DNA from: Acanthopleura granulata
Lineage: Eukaryota > Mollusca > Polyplacophora > Chitonida > Chitonidae
Length of the DNA: 64,000 nucleotides
Direction of reading: 5' to 3'
NCBI GenBank assembly: GCA_016165875.1
Contig: JABBOT010000022.1
Location: 1,701,333 to 1,765,332 of the forward strand
The notes beneath the pieces are model-generated. The model was not told the DNA's origin and did not search any database. It saw only the letters and a program-made list of their open reading frames with translations. Made by a program: the position numbers and the translations under genes. Positions within the stretch are counted from its first letter, which is position 1, and each line of letters opens with the position of its first letter. Of this stretch, positions 53,501-63,000 are shown one piece after another.

Positions 53501-56500
53501 TCTGTCTGTTGGTGAGTCTGTCTGATGGTCCATTGGCCGGTCTGTCGATTGGTCAGTCTGTCTGTTGGCTTAATGGTCAATGTTTTGATATACTACATGT
53601 ATCCCAACATGGTTAACTAATCAAGGAGTCCAAGTGGAAGATGACGTGGACATCTTGCACAATGTCACAGCTAGTATGAATTTGTGCTGGTATTATCTCA
53701 GCCATTAGAATCCATCATGAAAGTGGCACATTTCTTAAAAGTGCATGTATTAAAATAATGAGATGGAACCAGGCCACAGTATACACCGAACGGGGGGAAA
53801 GAGACAGAGCAACATTATAAAGTAGGGGATAATATGCTAATGAGGGTTGCCGCTATGAAAAAGCCAGACTGGTAAGGTAAAGCCCACTTGCAGAGACATT
53901 AAAGACAGTTAAATAACTGAACTGTGGGTGGTCTTCCCTTACAGCTAATTAACTACGTAAGACAGACAGAGCTGTTACCAGGCCACGTCACACCTCCAAC
54001 TTGACGACAACAACTGATATATTCCTAAATCAGCTCGACGTTTTTTTTTTTGTTTGTTTTTTTTTTTGCTGTGAATATCATCACGTGTTAATACGAGGGG
54101 TAATTCCTGCCTGCCTATCATCCAAATTAAAACAGGGCCTGTGGTCAAATTCAGTCTCGATGACACAGCTTTAAAACAGCCGTATACGGAAAGTGCACCT
54201 GTCTCGGTGGATTTACTCTCCTATTACTTAACACTCACGTTAACCCCTGTCCACAAGTATGTAATAGCTACTTCATTATAAAAGAAAACATGAACTCAAG
54301 CACCTCAAACAATTCATCTAAATCACTCCTTTGTTAAAACTGTAATAGAATTGGAGGAAAAAAATAAACACCTCTCATAATATCTCGTTACTATTCTGAC
54401 GCTGATGATTTCATAGAATGAAAAACAAGCAAAATCTAGTGTTTCCCATTTGCATTTATCAAACAGAAAGGCTAAGATCTAGTGTTTCCCATTTGCATTT
54501 ATCAAACAGAAAGGCTAAAAGTAGTTCTGCTCAGGGCATGACGAAGGCGAGCACTAGAAACAAGTTCAAAAATCCCTCAACGCACACTAAGACTACTGAA
54601 ACACAAACCAAGACGCAAACTGAAAGAAAACTGAGACGCAGAACTGCAAACCGTTTTTCATTAGAATTAGTTAGATTCAATATCTAAAAACATATGCCAC
54701 ATCTGACAGAAAAAATACTCCGACCGCTGGACTACATGTAGATCATGAAATGGCATTCACCTGTCCAGTCACGGCAATCAAATAGAGAACAGAGAGTCAC
54801 AAGTAATGCTGAGCTGACTCACCTGTGTGGTGGAAGCATTGAAGGAAATCCCCAGGGCAGAGCACATGCCCAAACCCGCAGCAACTGATAACGCCACCAA
54901 AAGGACGCCCAGAATTCCCACAGTGCTCTGGGAGTTGACGGCATCATTCCATCGCAGGAGGCAAACACAGGCATACACCACCTGGGCAAGATTGACAACA
55001 ATGCAGATTCGTGGCGGGAATATGTGAATACATGTATATTTCATAACAGTGTATAATTTTGTTATATATAATAATGAATCACCTCTATGGGACAGGAGAA
55101 TAGTAAATTAATGTTATTCAGCCAGTCTTAATCCTTCTGTCTAAATCCTGTTTGTACATGCTTGAATTATGATATGCTTTCTGTTAGATTCCAAATTACA
55201 TGTATATCTCACAAAGCGAATACTGGTTGTCTGAGCTTTAGGTCAGTTCATAGTAAAATATTTAAGTTTTAGATCTATTTTAATATAGACACAAGTCTGT
55301 GCACCTACCATAAGGACATATCCCAGGGCAACTCTGACAACGCTAACGCTTGAAAACTCCCCTAATAAATCCACCAATGACATGGTGGAAAAAGCACGAA
55401 CTTGATCACTGGAGGTAGCATTTGTCAACTGATTGATTCTCTGTTCGGGGAACAAAAATTTGCGATTAATACACGAGAATATTTCACTTCAACACAGCAA
55501 TGATAACGAGTTTATTCATTTACACGATGGAATGATTGATTTATTTATTTATTTATTCATATGACTGATGTTTAAAGCTGTACTTGGGAAAAGGAACAAA
55601 TTTCCATCTTGTAACAGAGCAACCATTAAAGACTGAACAAACTACAGAAATAATCTGATTTCTTTCTTTATTTATTTATTTGATTGGTGTTTTACGCCAT
55701 ACTCAAGAATATTTCATTTATATGACAGCAGCCAGCATTATGGTAGAAGGAAACCCATGGCCATCTGCAGGTTGTCGGTAGACCTTCACATGTATGGCTG
55801 GAGAGGACAAAAATAATTTGAAGCTTCAGAAAAAATTTAAACCTTCAGATACCAATATATTTGACATAAAAAAAACATAAAAAGGTTTACCTCTGTGAAT
55901 TTTCGCTGCCAGGTCTGGAGGATTTCTTTGGCTGAGTTTTGTGTCCAGTCCAAATTGTGCACTTTGTAATCTTCCTGATAATACTCAAAGAAATCTTTCT
56001 CCCCCATCAGCAAAACAATGGACTGCAACGCTTCAGCCCTGAGGGAAGACACAAAGGTTTCCATAGGCATGGGTTTCTATTGAAAACTACCTTGTACACA
56101 TCTTAGAAATATAACCGTGAACATATTCCATCCATTTGGTGTGCTGCCAACACTACTCAGCAAGTAGGGTTACACACAAATCCTCTGCTAAGGATGCAAA
56201 CAAAGTTTTACACATATACCCATCATGGTTATCCAAAATCAACAAATACATACAGACACAATGAACTGGCCAAAAAGTAATCACAATAAATCTATAGGCC
56301 AGCAGTTCAAATCCCAACTAGAGCACTCATTCTACCTTGCTTTTTTTGTTTTGTTTTTTTTTTCTCTGCTAACATACCTTTCTAACTAATTACCAGCGAT
56401 CTATCATCATGACAAGAAGTGAATTTGATGACGTCAATCTTATTCAAATATCAATGCAGCTTTTTTTCATATTATTTTCCTTGGCCAAAATTCGAAGCCC

Positions 56501-59500
56501 TCACACAAAGAAATGCAGGCAAAAACCTGCTTACCATATATTACTTCACTGAACTTATGGCTACTGAACAAATTTAGACAACATCACAATTGTACACTCA
56601 ACCTATGAGGAAAGAATTACCAGCCCTTATGCTCAGTTTTTGCTACGTTTACCAGTATGCTTAGTTTGTACAAGCTCCTGTCATTCATGTTGGGTTTTGA
56701 TCTCCTAACCACTGAACAAAGGCATTCAGTAGAAAGAGACGATTCACTGGTTAACTCCCACTTGGGCCTCCAGGCTAGGTAAACCAAAAACACAGACCAA
56801 GCCTCCAGGCTAGGTAAACCAAAAACACAGACCAAGTCTCCAGGCTAGGTAAACCAAAAACACAGACCAAGCCTCCAGGCTAGGTAAACCAAAACACAGA
56901 CCAAGCCTCCAGGCTAGGTAAACCAAAAACACAGACCAAGTCTCCAGGCTAGGTAAACCAAAAACACAGACCAAGCCTCCAGGCTAGGTAAACCAAAAAC
57001 ACAGACCAAGCCTCCAGGCTAGGTAAACCAAAAACACAGACCAAGTCTCCAGGCTAGGTAAACCAAAAACACAGACCAAGCCTCCAGGCTAGGTAAACCC
57101 AAAACACAGACCAAGCCTCCAGGCTAGGTAAACCAAAAACACAGACCAAGTCTCCAGGCTAGGTAAACCAAAAACACAGACCAAGCCTCCAGGCTAGGTA
57201 AACCAAAAACACAGACCAAGCCTCCAGGCTAGGTAAACCAAAAACACAGACCAAGCCTCCAGACTAGGTAAACCAAAAACACAGACCAAGTCTCCAGGCT
57301 AGGTAAACCAAAAACACAGACCAAGCCTCCAGGCTAGGTAAACCAAAAACACAGACCAAGCCTCCAGGCTAGGTAAACCAAAAACACAGACCAAGTCTCC
57401 AGGCTAGGTAAACCAAAAACACAGACCAAGCCTCCAGGCTAGGTAAACCAAAAACACAGACCAAGCTTCCAGGCTAGGTAAACCAAAAACACAGACCAAG
57501 CCTCCAGGCTAGGTAAACCAAAAACACAGACCAAGTCTCTCCCAGATAGGTCAGCCAGAGCTAACGAGGCAAAACATCCAATACACCAAAAACCCCGGCA
57601 AAGAAAACCAATTTTAAAACTTAATGGGCCCTAAAACGACAGAATTGGAAAAAGAAAGAATATCAAGTTCTGCTAAATTAAGATACTTATGAGTCTACCA
57701 CATCCTTTAGGAACACAGATTCCAGATTTGTTTCCAAGTTTCAAGTGCTGTTTCTTTAACTCTGACGCATAAGGTGAGTTCTCTATATGAAAAATAAGGT
57801 TCTTGTACCTGTATAAAAATAATGATGTTATGATCAAAAGAAACAAAATAAAGACTGTAAATTTTTAAAAAATATGTTTTTTTTTTATTGGACAAAAGTT
57901 CCTGAAGACGATAAATGTATATTCTGTATCAACAACATCTTAATACCAGCCCAGTCAAGGACTGATATACAGCATCTTCCATAATCGCACCTGGAATAGT
58001 TGTTAAAAAACTCAAAAATTTAACTAAAACTGCAAATATTAACATTATTTAAATTTACAACAGGATTTTTAATAACTGCCTTCAAACCAATAAACACAAC
58101 ATTTTTACTGGTATTAATGGAAAAGAGAAATATATCCAATGCAATAAGGTTCTCGATCAGGTACCGTTATCCTGGAAAATACCAGAGCCCAGTTTAAGTA
58201 TTTCCTAATGTTATTTTGGTGGAGTCTGATTAGAAGTCCTTGTGCAGGTTTTCTGGAGTGTATGTATGAGTGTAGGGGAATAAGCTGGCCTGTGGATGCA
58301 CCCAAGGAATGTCAAGTCCTGCAGACTGGCAGATTGGGCTGCAGCCAATAGATGGACCACACACACGCACACACACACACCGGCCAGAAATGAAACTACT
58401 CACAGAAACACTGCTTGAGAAAACCCTCAGAAAACTTATTGATATTTTGACATTTCTAAGTAGCCCAAAGAAAAGATTTCTCACTTTCATGGCTTTTCAC
58501 CTTTTCCATCCTGAAATTCAGTGTTTGGATCCTGTGTTTAGATGCAGCCCCTACACACATAAGACAGACATTGGCTTTGCGCCACTTCAAGATGAGAAAA
58601 GGGGTGGGGGGTGGGGGAACTACACACAGCTGTTTATATTACGCCTGATCAAATGAGACCTGAGCCGTCCAAATCTTTTGAAGGGTAAAAAAAAAAAAAG
58701 CCCAGGTTTACAAGAACCTGGAGTTTTTGGCCAGCAAGCGAAAGTCAATTATTGGCATGTTGTCATATCTGGCAGGCAAAATTAACAAGTGCTAAGCAAT
58801 TTCTATCCACCAGCCTTTAATGCTCTTTGAGTTTTTTTACAACTAAGAGACGTAGCAAAGTTCACTTAGCAACCAATCCACTTTGGTTTACATTCTGTCT
58901 GATTTTCTCTGTCGAAACACCACTTGGTAACCGCAGAAATGTCTTACAGTAGTTTGCAAACAGCCCCACCACAGAATACAGAAGATTACCAAATTAAAGC
59001 AGTTATATGACCTGAAGTAAACATTGCAAGAAAAGTAAATATGTAAGAGAAACTTGTCTCATCTACATGCACATAGGTTTCACACCCAGTCTTGCCTGGT
59101 TGGCTAGGGCATCACAAATAAACTGAACAAATTCATTTATTTTGTTGAATAACACTATACTCAAGAATTTTTACCAGGTCCATTAATTTTATGGATCTGA
59201 ACAAACCAGAGCGCCCGGGGTATACCACCGATTCTTGTCAAGTTACTGGCAAACTTTTCCATGTGTAATGTACAGATATGCACACCCGACTGGTGAAAGA
59301 TTTTAACGAAATGGTTGTGATCGTTTAATATCACCAATAGCCCACAAACAGTGAATGTGTGGGAATGCCCACATTCCCTGTTCTCTTCCCACTAGAATAG
59401 AATATCACCAATAGCCCACGAACAGTGAAAGTGTGGGAATGCCCACATTCCCTGTTCTCTTCCCACTAGAATAGAATATCACCAATATCCCACGAACAGT

Positions 59501-60062
59501 GAAAGTGTGGAAATGCCCACATCCCCTGTTCTCTTCCCACTAGAATAGAATATCACCAATATCCCACGAACAGTGAAAGTGTGGAAATGCCCACATCCCC
59601 TGTTCTCTTCCCACTAGAATAGAATATCACCAATATCCCACGAACAGTGAAAGTGTGGGAATGCCCACATTCCCTGTTCTCTTCCCACTAGAATAGAATA
59701 TCACCAATATCCCACAAACAGTGAGAGTGTGGGAATGCTCACATTCCCTGTTCTCTTCCCACTAGAATAGAATATCACCAATTTCCCAGGAACAGTGAGA
59801 GTGTGGGAATGCTCACATTCCCTGTTCTCTTCCCACTAGAATAGAATATCACCAATTTCCCAGGAACAGTGAGAGTGTGGGAATGCCCACATCCCCTGTT
59901 CCAGGTTAATTTCCCACTAGAAGAGAAAAGCAAAGCTTACTTGATAATCTGACCACTCCTACTCTTGCGAACACCAGAAACAATCAGTTCCTCTGGCCAA
60001 CTCATGTACTTGGTGGCAAATCCTTGACAGCCATTGGTTAGTTGCTCTCCAATGTTTGGAGG
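32604..60062 (-). CDS. ptch: Patched, Hedgehog receptor; 21 exons, 5' part missing
   Basis: Twelve-pass RND-type membrane protein that binds Hedgehog and represses Smoothened, probably by sterol transport. Exons in transcript order: 60062-59941, 56038-55891, 55440-55309, 54981-54823, 48339-48241, 44555-44430, 44275-44157, 43916-43654, 43450-43290, 42940-42767, 42525-42387, 42149-42004, 41243-41069, 40064-39976, 39638-39447, 39164-39027, 38803-38661, 35033-34934, 34283-34026, 33636-33519, 32746-32604. Total 3144 nt, 1047 residues plus TAG, all junctions phase-consistent. Key motifs: [22 protein letters not shown] (TM4 GxxxDD), [31 protein letters not shown] (TM10 GxxxE), GSEFDFIV. N-terminal cytoplasmic region, TM1 and most of the first extracellular domain are not in these exons. 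The tail is much shorter than in vertebrate PTCH1. Confidence 0.95.
33201..33390. repeat. 31-bp tandem repeat, six copies, in the patched intron w20-w21
   Basis: Unit aaagttcatattcgctggac plus tcccaaaagct; starts at 33205 and 33236, and so on. Copies are nearly identical. Confidence 0.9.
33519..33636 (-). CDS. ptch: Patched exon w20, tail
   Basis: Acceptor CACCACAG, donor CAT|GTAAGT. Encodes [16 protein letters not shown] and [19 protein letters not shown], resembling the conserved 'TVTASASVTVAVHPP' of vertebrate PTCH1 tails. Confidence 0.9.
34026..34283 (-). CDS. ptch: Patched exon w19, start of cytoplasmic tail
   Basis: Acceptor CTCACAG, donor AAT|GTGAGT. Encodes [30 protein letters not shown] and SRSSSRN. 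The 'PTPEP' and 'YSSQ/SSHE' stretch parallels the vertebrate tail after TM12. Confidence 0.92.
34934..35033 (-). CDS. ptch: Patched exon w18, TM12
   Basis: Acceptor ATTTCAG, donor GAG|GTATGT. Encodes [17 protein letters not shown] then [16 protein letters not shown], the final membrane helix ('LGVLNGLVLLPVLLSFFGP' in PTCH1). Confidence 0.95.
35034..38660 (-). other. Patched intron w17-w18 (3.6 kb)
   Basis: AT-rich, with a short TA run near 36765 and a C-rich CA tract at 37360-37390. No exon or mobile element recognised. Possible regulatory content cannot be judged from one sequence. Confidence 0.5.
38661..38803 (-). CDS. ptch: Patched exon w17, TM11
   Basis: Acceptor TCCACAG, donor CAA|GTAAGT. 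Encodes [38 protein letters not shown] and SEFDFIV, matching '[28 protein letters not shown]'. Confidence 0.96.
39027..39164 (-). CDS. ptch: Patched exon w16, TM9-TM10
   Basis: Encodes [19 protein letters not shown] and [16 protein letters not shown] followed by VEFTVHICV. The TM10 'GxxxE' acidic residue of the RND cation relay is present. Confidence 0.96.
39447..39638 (-). CDS. ptch: Patched exon w15, end of ECD2 and TM8
   Basis: Acceptor TTCTGCAG, donor GTG|GTAAGT. Encodes [18 protein letters not shown], then [18 protein letters not shown] and [11 protein letters not shown] ('YPNGYPFLFWEQY...LLNPW' in PTCH1). Confidence 0.96.
39976..40064 (-). CDS. ptch: Patched exon w14, ECD2
   Basis: Acceptor TCCACAG, donor AAG|GTATGT. 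Encodes [18 protein letters not shown] and [11 protein letters not shown], matching '[28 protein letters not shown]'. Confidence 0.95.
41069..41243 (-). CDS. ptch: Patched exon w13, ECD2
   Basis: Acceptor TTCCAG, donor AAA|GTAAGG. Encodes [34 protein letters not shown] and HEPRNIHD, the most conserved part of ECD2. Confidence 0.96.
41565..41596. repeat. (TA)n microsatellite
   Basis: About 16 TA units in the intron between w12 and w13. Confidence 0.95.
42004..42149 (-). CDS. ptch: Patched exon w12, ECD2
   Basis: Acceptor TTGAATAG, donor CAG|GTATGT. Encodes [18 protein letters not shown], the N-glycosylation sequon FGNAS and [16 protein letters not shown]. Confidence 0.95.
42387..42525 (-). 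CDS. ptch: Patched exon w11, ECD2
   Basis: Acceptor TTCTGCAG, donor TTAG|GTGAGG. Encodes [19 protein letters not shown] and [14 protein letters not shown], matching 'ADYPNIQHLLYDLHRSF ... LPKMWLHYFRDWL'. Confidence 0.95.
42767..42940 (-). CDS. ptch: Patched exon w10, TM7 and start of ECD2
   Basis: Acceptor TGTCCAG, donor CAG|GTTAGA. Encodes [36 protein letters not shown] and [12 protein letters not shown]. Confidence 0.96.
43290..43450 (-). CDS. ptch: Patched exon w9, end of middle cytoplasmic loop
   Basis: Acceptor CCTATAG, donor AAG|GTAAGA. A cysteine-rich linker ([14 protein letters not shown]) precedes [15 protein letters not shown], the conserved 'FAEKHYAPFLL' before TM7. Confidence 0.94.
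43654..43916 (-). CDS. ptch: Patched exon w8, middle cytoplasmic loop with two PPxY motifs
   Basis: Acceptor TTCCAG, donor CG|GTAAGT. Encodes [17 protein letters not shown], a proline-rich block with PPSY and PPAY (the latter at 43769-43780) and [11 protein letters not shown]. In vertebrate PTCH1 the same position has a PPxY bound by WW-domain HECT ligases of the NEDD4/SMURF type; similar turnover control is inferred. Confidence 0.93.
44157..44275 (-). CDS. ptch: Patched exon w7, TM6
   Basis: Acceptor TTGATAG, donor GG|GTAAGT. Encodes [37 protein letters not shown] ('[23 protein letters not shown]'). End of the sterol-sensing domain. Confidence 0.95.
44430..44555 (-). CDS. ptch: Patched exon w6, TM5
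   Basis: Acceptor TTTCACAG, donor CAG|GTGAGC. Encodes [18 protein letters not shown] and [19 protein letters not shown]. Confidence 0.96.
44556..48240 (-). other. Patched intron w5-w6 (3.7 kb)
   Basis: AT-rich to 46.6 kb, then more GC with polyC tracts at 46450 and 47345-47402. Short open frames around 47250-47770 overlap on both strands and resemble no family. No mobile element recognised. Confidence 0.5.
48241..48339 (-). CDS. ptch: Patched exon w5, TM4 with GxxxDD
   Basis: Acceptor CCCACAG, donor ATG|GTAAGA. Encodes [19 protein letters not shown]. The paired aspartates are the TM4 acidic residues needed for RND-type function. Confidence 0.96.
53285..53580. repeat. tctgttggt-type minisatellite
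   Basis: Degenerate repeats of tctgttggt(t/c)(t/g)gtctg units of about 12-20 bp. A W/C/L-rich ORF across it is a by-product. Confidence 0.8.
53925..53933 (+). promoter_or_regulatory. Perfect GLI/Ci consensus (TGGGTGGTC) in a patched intron
   Basis: Exact 9-bp match to the Gli/Ci consensus. Patched is a conserved direct Hedgehog target, so an intronic site is biologically plausible. One-mismatch relatives occur at about 34689 (agggtggtc) and 52612 (gaccaccta). Confidence 0.4.
54434..54519. repeat. Two-copy 43-bp direct repeat
   Basis: atctagtgtttcccatttgc and the following sequence recur at 54434 and 54477, almost identical. Patched intron w4-w5. Confidence 0.85.
54823..54981 (-). CDS. ptch: Patched exon w4, TM2 end to TM3
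   Basis: Acceptor TGCCCAG, donor CAG|GTGAGT. Encodes [35 protein letters not shown] and SFNASTTQ, near-identical to the vertebrate sterol-sensing domain. Confidence 0.97.
55309..55440 (-). CDS. ptch: Patched exon w3, end of ECD1 and start of TM2
   Basis: Acceptor CGAACAG, donor ATG|GTAGGT. Encodes [17 protein letters not shown] (NAT sequon), [19 protein letters not shown] and YVLM, matching '[23 protein letters not shown]'. Confidence 0.95.
55660..55805 (-). mobile_element. Family-1 SINE, 5'-truncated, minus strand
   Basis: Reads in reverse: A/T tail (tttatttatttatttg), attggtgttttacgccatac, tcaagaatatttcattta, gcagccagcattatgg, then gccatctgcaggttgtcgg. Patched intron w2-w3. Confidence 0.85.
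55891..56038 (-). CDS. ptch: Patched exon w2, ECD1
   Basis: Acceptor TCCCTCAG, donor GAG|GTAAAC. Encodes [19 protein letters not shown] and [19 protein letters not shown], matching 'HALQTMFQLMTPKQMYEHF ... AAILEAWQRTYVE'. Confidence 0.94.
56765..57540. repeat. 35-bp minisatellite, about 22 copies, trimeric higher-order pattern
   Basis: Unit cctccaggctaggtaaacca plus aaaacacagaccaag. The first base alternates c, c, t over most of the array, giving a 105-bp higher-order unit. Patched intron w1-w2. Confidence 0.95.
59165..59290 (-). repeat. Second interspersed repeat family, minus strand
   Basis: The reverse complement contains cacatggaaaagtttgcca, gtaacttgacaagaatcgg and tggtataccccgggc, similar to 12255 and 15665. 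Confidence 0.45.
59327..59925. repeat. 74-bp tandem repeat, eight copies, with internal hairpin
   Basis: aatatcaccaata starts at 59327 and 59401 (spacing 74) and so on. Most units contain gtgggaatgcccac, a perfect 5-bp-arm hairpin with a 4-nt loop, overlapping ggaatgcccacattcc (6-bp arms). It ends 15 bp short of exon w1. Confidence 0.93.
59941..60062 (-). CDS. ptch: Patched exon w1 (first recognised), ECD1
   Basis: Acceptor CTTTCAG, donor AA|GTAAGC; enters in phase 0. Encodes [38 protein letters not shown], matching '[23 protein letters not shown]'. Earlier patched exons were not found between 60063 and 64000. Confidence 0.93.
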
Positions 60063-63000
60063 CTGAAAGACAAAAGCAGAGAATAAACAGTGAGGGTAAG
60101 CATGATTTTACACCTGTATGTGATTAACAATTGAAGGACAAATCGCTCGTCAGAACAAGCCAAAAAAAGAGAGGGAAAAAACACACAACAGAAAACTAAT
60201 CAACTCATAGCAAGAAAATATATGGAGAGAAACATCTTCGGAGAATGCATAAAAATGTATTAACTGATATTAAGAAATTCCAGTATGTTCACATTCACCG
60301 AAAATATGTTCTGGATAACAGCGTTTTCCTTTCCATTCTGTATGTACCTTTTCAACTTGAGTAGCTTTGAAAAGAAGCCTAATCACAAAGGGAGATAATC
60401 TTTTACAAAGTTCTCAAGCTCCGATGATAATGATGGTCAGTTTGCTCATTTCTGAAACCATGTTGCCTGTCAACATTATGGTCAGTATTGGGTTACATTA
60501 AGAGCTGCAAAGGATGAGTTTTTTCAAGGATATGCTACTCCTAAATTTGATTTTGACAAATTAGAGAAAACACCAGATTTGGCTCCACGTTAGAAAAAAA
60601 CACACACACAAAAAAAAAAAACACAGTCTGTAGTTTTGCGGCAAAAACTACTGAAGGGATAATGGTGGAAGACTGGCGACAGGGGATATGGAAAGCAGTG
60701 TTGTAAATCACCAAAATTCAACCACAAGTACCATACAAAATGTGGCCTGATAAGGTTGAACTTAGGTATGGGGAGAGGGGACAGTTAACATGGAAATCGC
60801 AGTTAAACAATGCACTTCTACTATATCCTTTTCTGTCAACAAAAAAAAAAAAAAAAAATGCCCACTTACTTTGGCAACTTGAATTTGGAGGTATAGAGAG
60901 GCTGGAAAATATGTTTGGAGTGGGGAGAGAGATTTAGGGGGCAGGGAGAGGTGTTTCCGGGGTGGTTTTTAGCATTTTTACTGGCTGTCAGGCCTCTGTT
61001 TGCAGTCTCTCATTACCCAGGGGTATGACCTATAGAACACCAAGGGTTCCTCCAGACTCCCACAGTAAGTGAAGCAGGGACAGTTCCTGAACGATTTCCC
61101 ATGTGTAAGGCTGCTTGGCAAGGCTATCAGAGGAGCCCGCCACAGAAACAAGCTTGGGAAAGAAGAGGGAAAGAAGAGGGAGGGGAGGGGGGGCATTAGC
61201 CCCCACTGGCTCTCTTACAGGTCACCAGGCCTCTCCATAGCACTACACAACTGCTACTGCTGAAGTCTCTGGTGCCACCCTCCTCCTTCCGATCTCTTAC
61301 TATCCAACCCCTTTTAAAAAAAATCTGAAAATTTTTCCCAAAAGCCAGACCTCAAAAGCCCTGTGAGCCGATTGTACAGTTCTGCAGTTTATCAAATCTC
61401 AGGCCACAAGCCCACAGCATCCCTGGCATTTATGGGTATACAAGTTTGGCAACCCAAAGCCCTTATAAAAAGTTCAAGTTTGGCTGAACCTTGTTGGCCT
61501 CCACAACAACCCAATACAAAATGATGTTTTTCTCTCACAAGGTTAGGTCAGCCGTAGTAAAAAAAAGTTTGGTGAATTCTTATTAATTAATAATAAAACC
61601 GCTGATAACAGAACAGAACACATTTGACACTTGTGTCTGAAAATTTCTCTTCCAAGTTCAGAAAGATGTGCATCTCAAAGAGCAAATATACCCAATAAAA
61701 GGATCATAACAATATAACAAAACATGTTAATTCTTTTCGCTTGATCCAGTACCCACAAAATGTCTAGCACAGAACAGCATCATCAAAAACTTACAAATAT
61801 AATTGTCTCTATGGGTTCAGAACCCCTCCCCCTCCCCCATTCATGAAGACTTGAAATCTAAATAAAGTCTTGAAAATTCCATCATCAATTTTTATCTTCT
61901 CGCTCAGCTCATAAATAATAATTTAAATTATTCTCAAAAAAAAAAAAGAAAAAAAAAATACTGCATGCCTTCATCAAATATGTTCCAATCTCCAGTCTGC
62001 TGTCAATCAAGATCTGGAGGCATGTCAATAAATGTCACACACATCACTGGTTAATCCCACACAAGACTGACATTATACATTCTGAGAGGCATTAAAAGTT
62101 TAACCTTCTGCTGACTAAGTAAAAGGACAGCACTGAGTTTCTGCAGGGTGATTAGATCACTATGTCATACAACAACGTGTACGTATTACTGCGAAATCAA
62201 ACTCTCAAGCTGCATATTACATGACAACGTCAACGCCACTGGGTTTAAACGCTATTGGCACAGGTACATCACTGTCAGCGGCGGCTTTGTAATTTACGTC
62301 TGACAGAAGAGCTAACGAGCTAGTGGGGTCCATCATCAAAGAGAGCACGCTGAAGCTAGAGACTCCTAGCATGAGAGATTCACCTGAATCTATCAAACAC
62401 TGACCTCATTTCCATAGAAAGCTCGTTAAACCGGCTCCCTGCTCACCTGGCCATTTTTAACACATGTCATTAACGAACACACAGTTCTCACCTTAATTAC
62501 GTTCTCATAAATCTGCTTTCTTTTCTGTTTTTTTTTTCTTCTCCTTATCAAACTACCCGTGTTCATTTGGCCTACCCGCGTTTGTTTGGCCTTCATTCAT
62601 ATTAACGCAGTAATGGGTACATCATCTCTACCGCAAACATTCATATCATGTCTGTAGTTATGGGAGGATTATCCTCTTGACTCCGTCTTACAAAACCAAC
62701 TCTCACATTCAGTCCAAGGAACATCTTCTGCATTTCATAACTCAGACATTTTCATGATATGTATTTCTACATGCTTTCAAAGACATCCAAAAAAATATTA
62801 CATTATTATTATTATAAACAAAAAGCTCCCAACATAAATAAGTCTTTTGGCACTTTTATTTAGTCCATTAAATTCTCTCTCCAAGAAATAAATGCAGTTC
62901 TGAAGAAAAAAAAAAAAAAATTTTGCTGCATTTTACCAGCAATCTGAATGAATTTGTGATCAGATTTCAAGCCAATGTAATTCATCCAAACTCTGAATCA

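Larger units (their letters stand above)
48340..54822 (-). other. Patched intron w4-w5 (6.5 kb)
   Basis: Largest intron within the confidently joined exon chain. AT-rich, with many TAATTA-type strings near 51.4 kb, a TCTGTTGG-type minisatellite at 53285-53580, a perfect GLI site at 53925, T/A runs at 54042-54066 and a 43-bp two-copy repeat at 54434-54519. Confidence 0.55.

Noticed and set aside
56765..57540. CRISPR-like array of 35-bp repeats
   Set aside because: 35-bp units are adjacent without unique spacers; eukaryotic minisatellite.
57707..57895. Additional patched exon between w1 and w2
   Set aside because: The translation does not match patched, and w1 and w2 already join in frame with continuous similarity.
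62220..62372. About 50-codon minus-strand ORF upstream of patched exon w1
   Set aside because: No resemblance to patched or another family; flanking splice signals weak.
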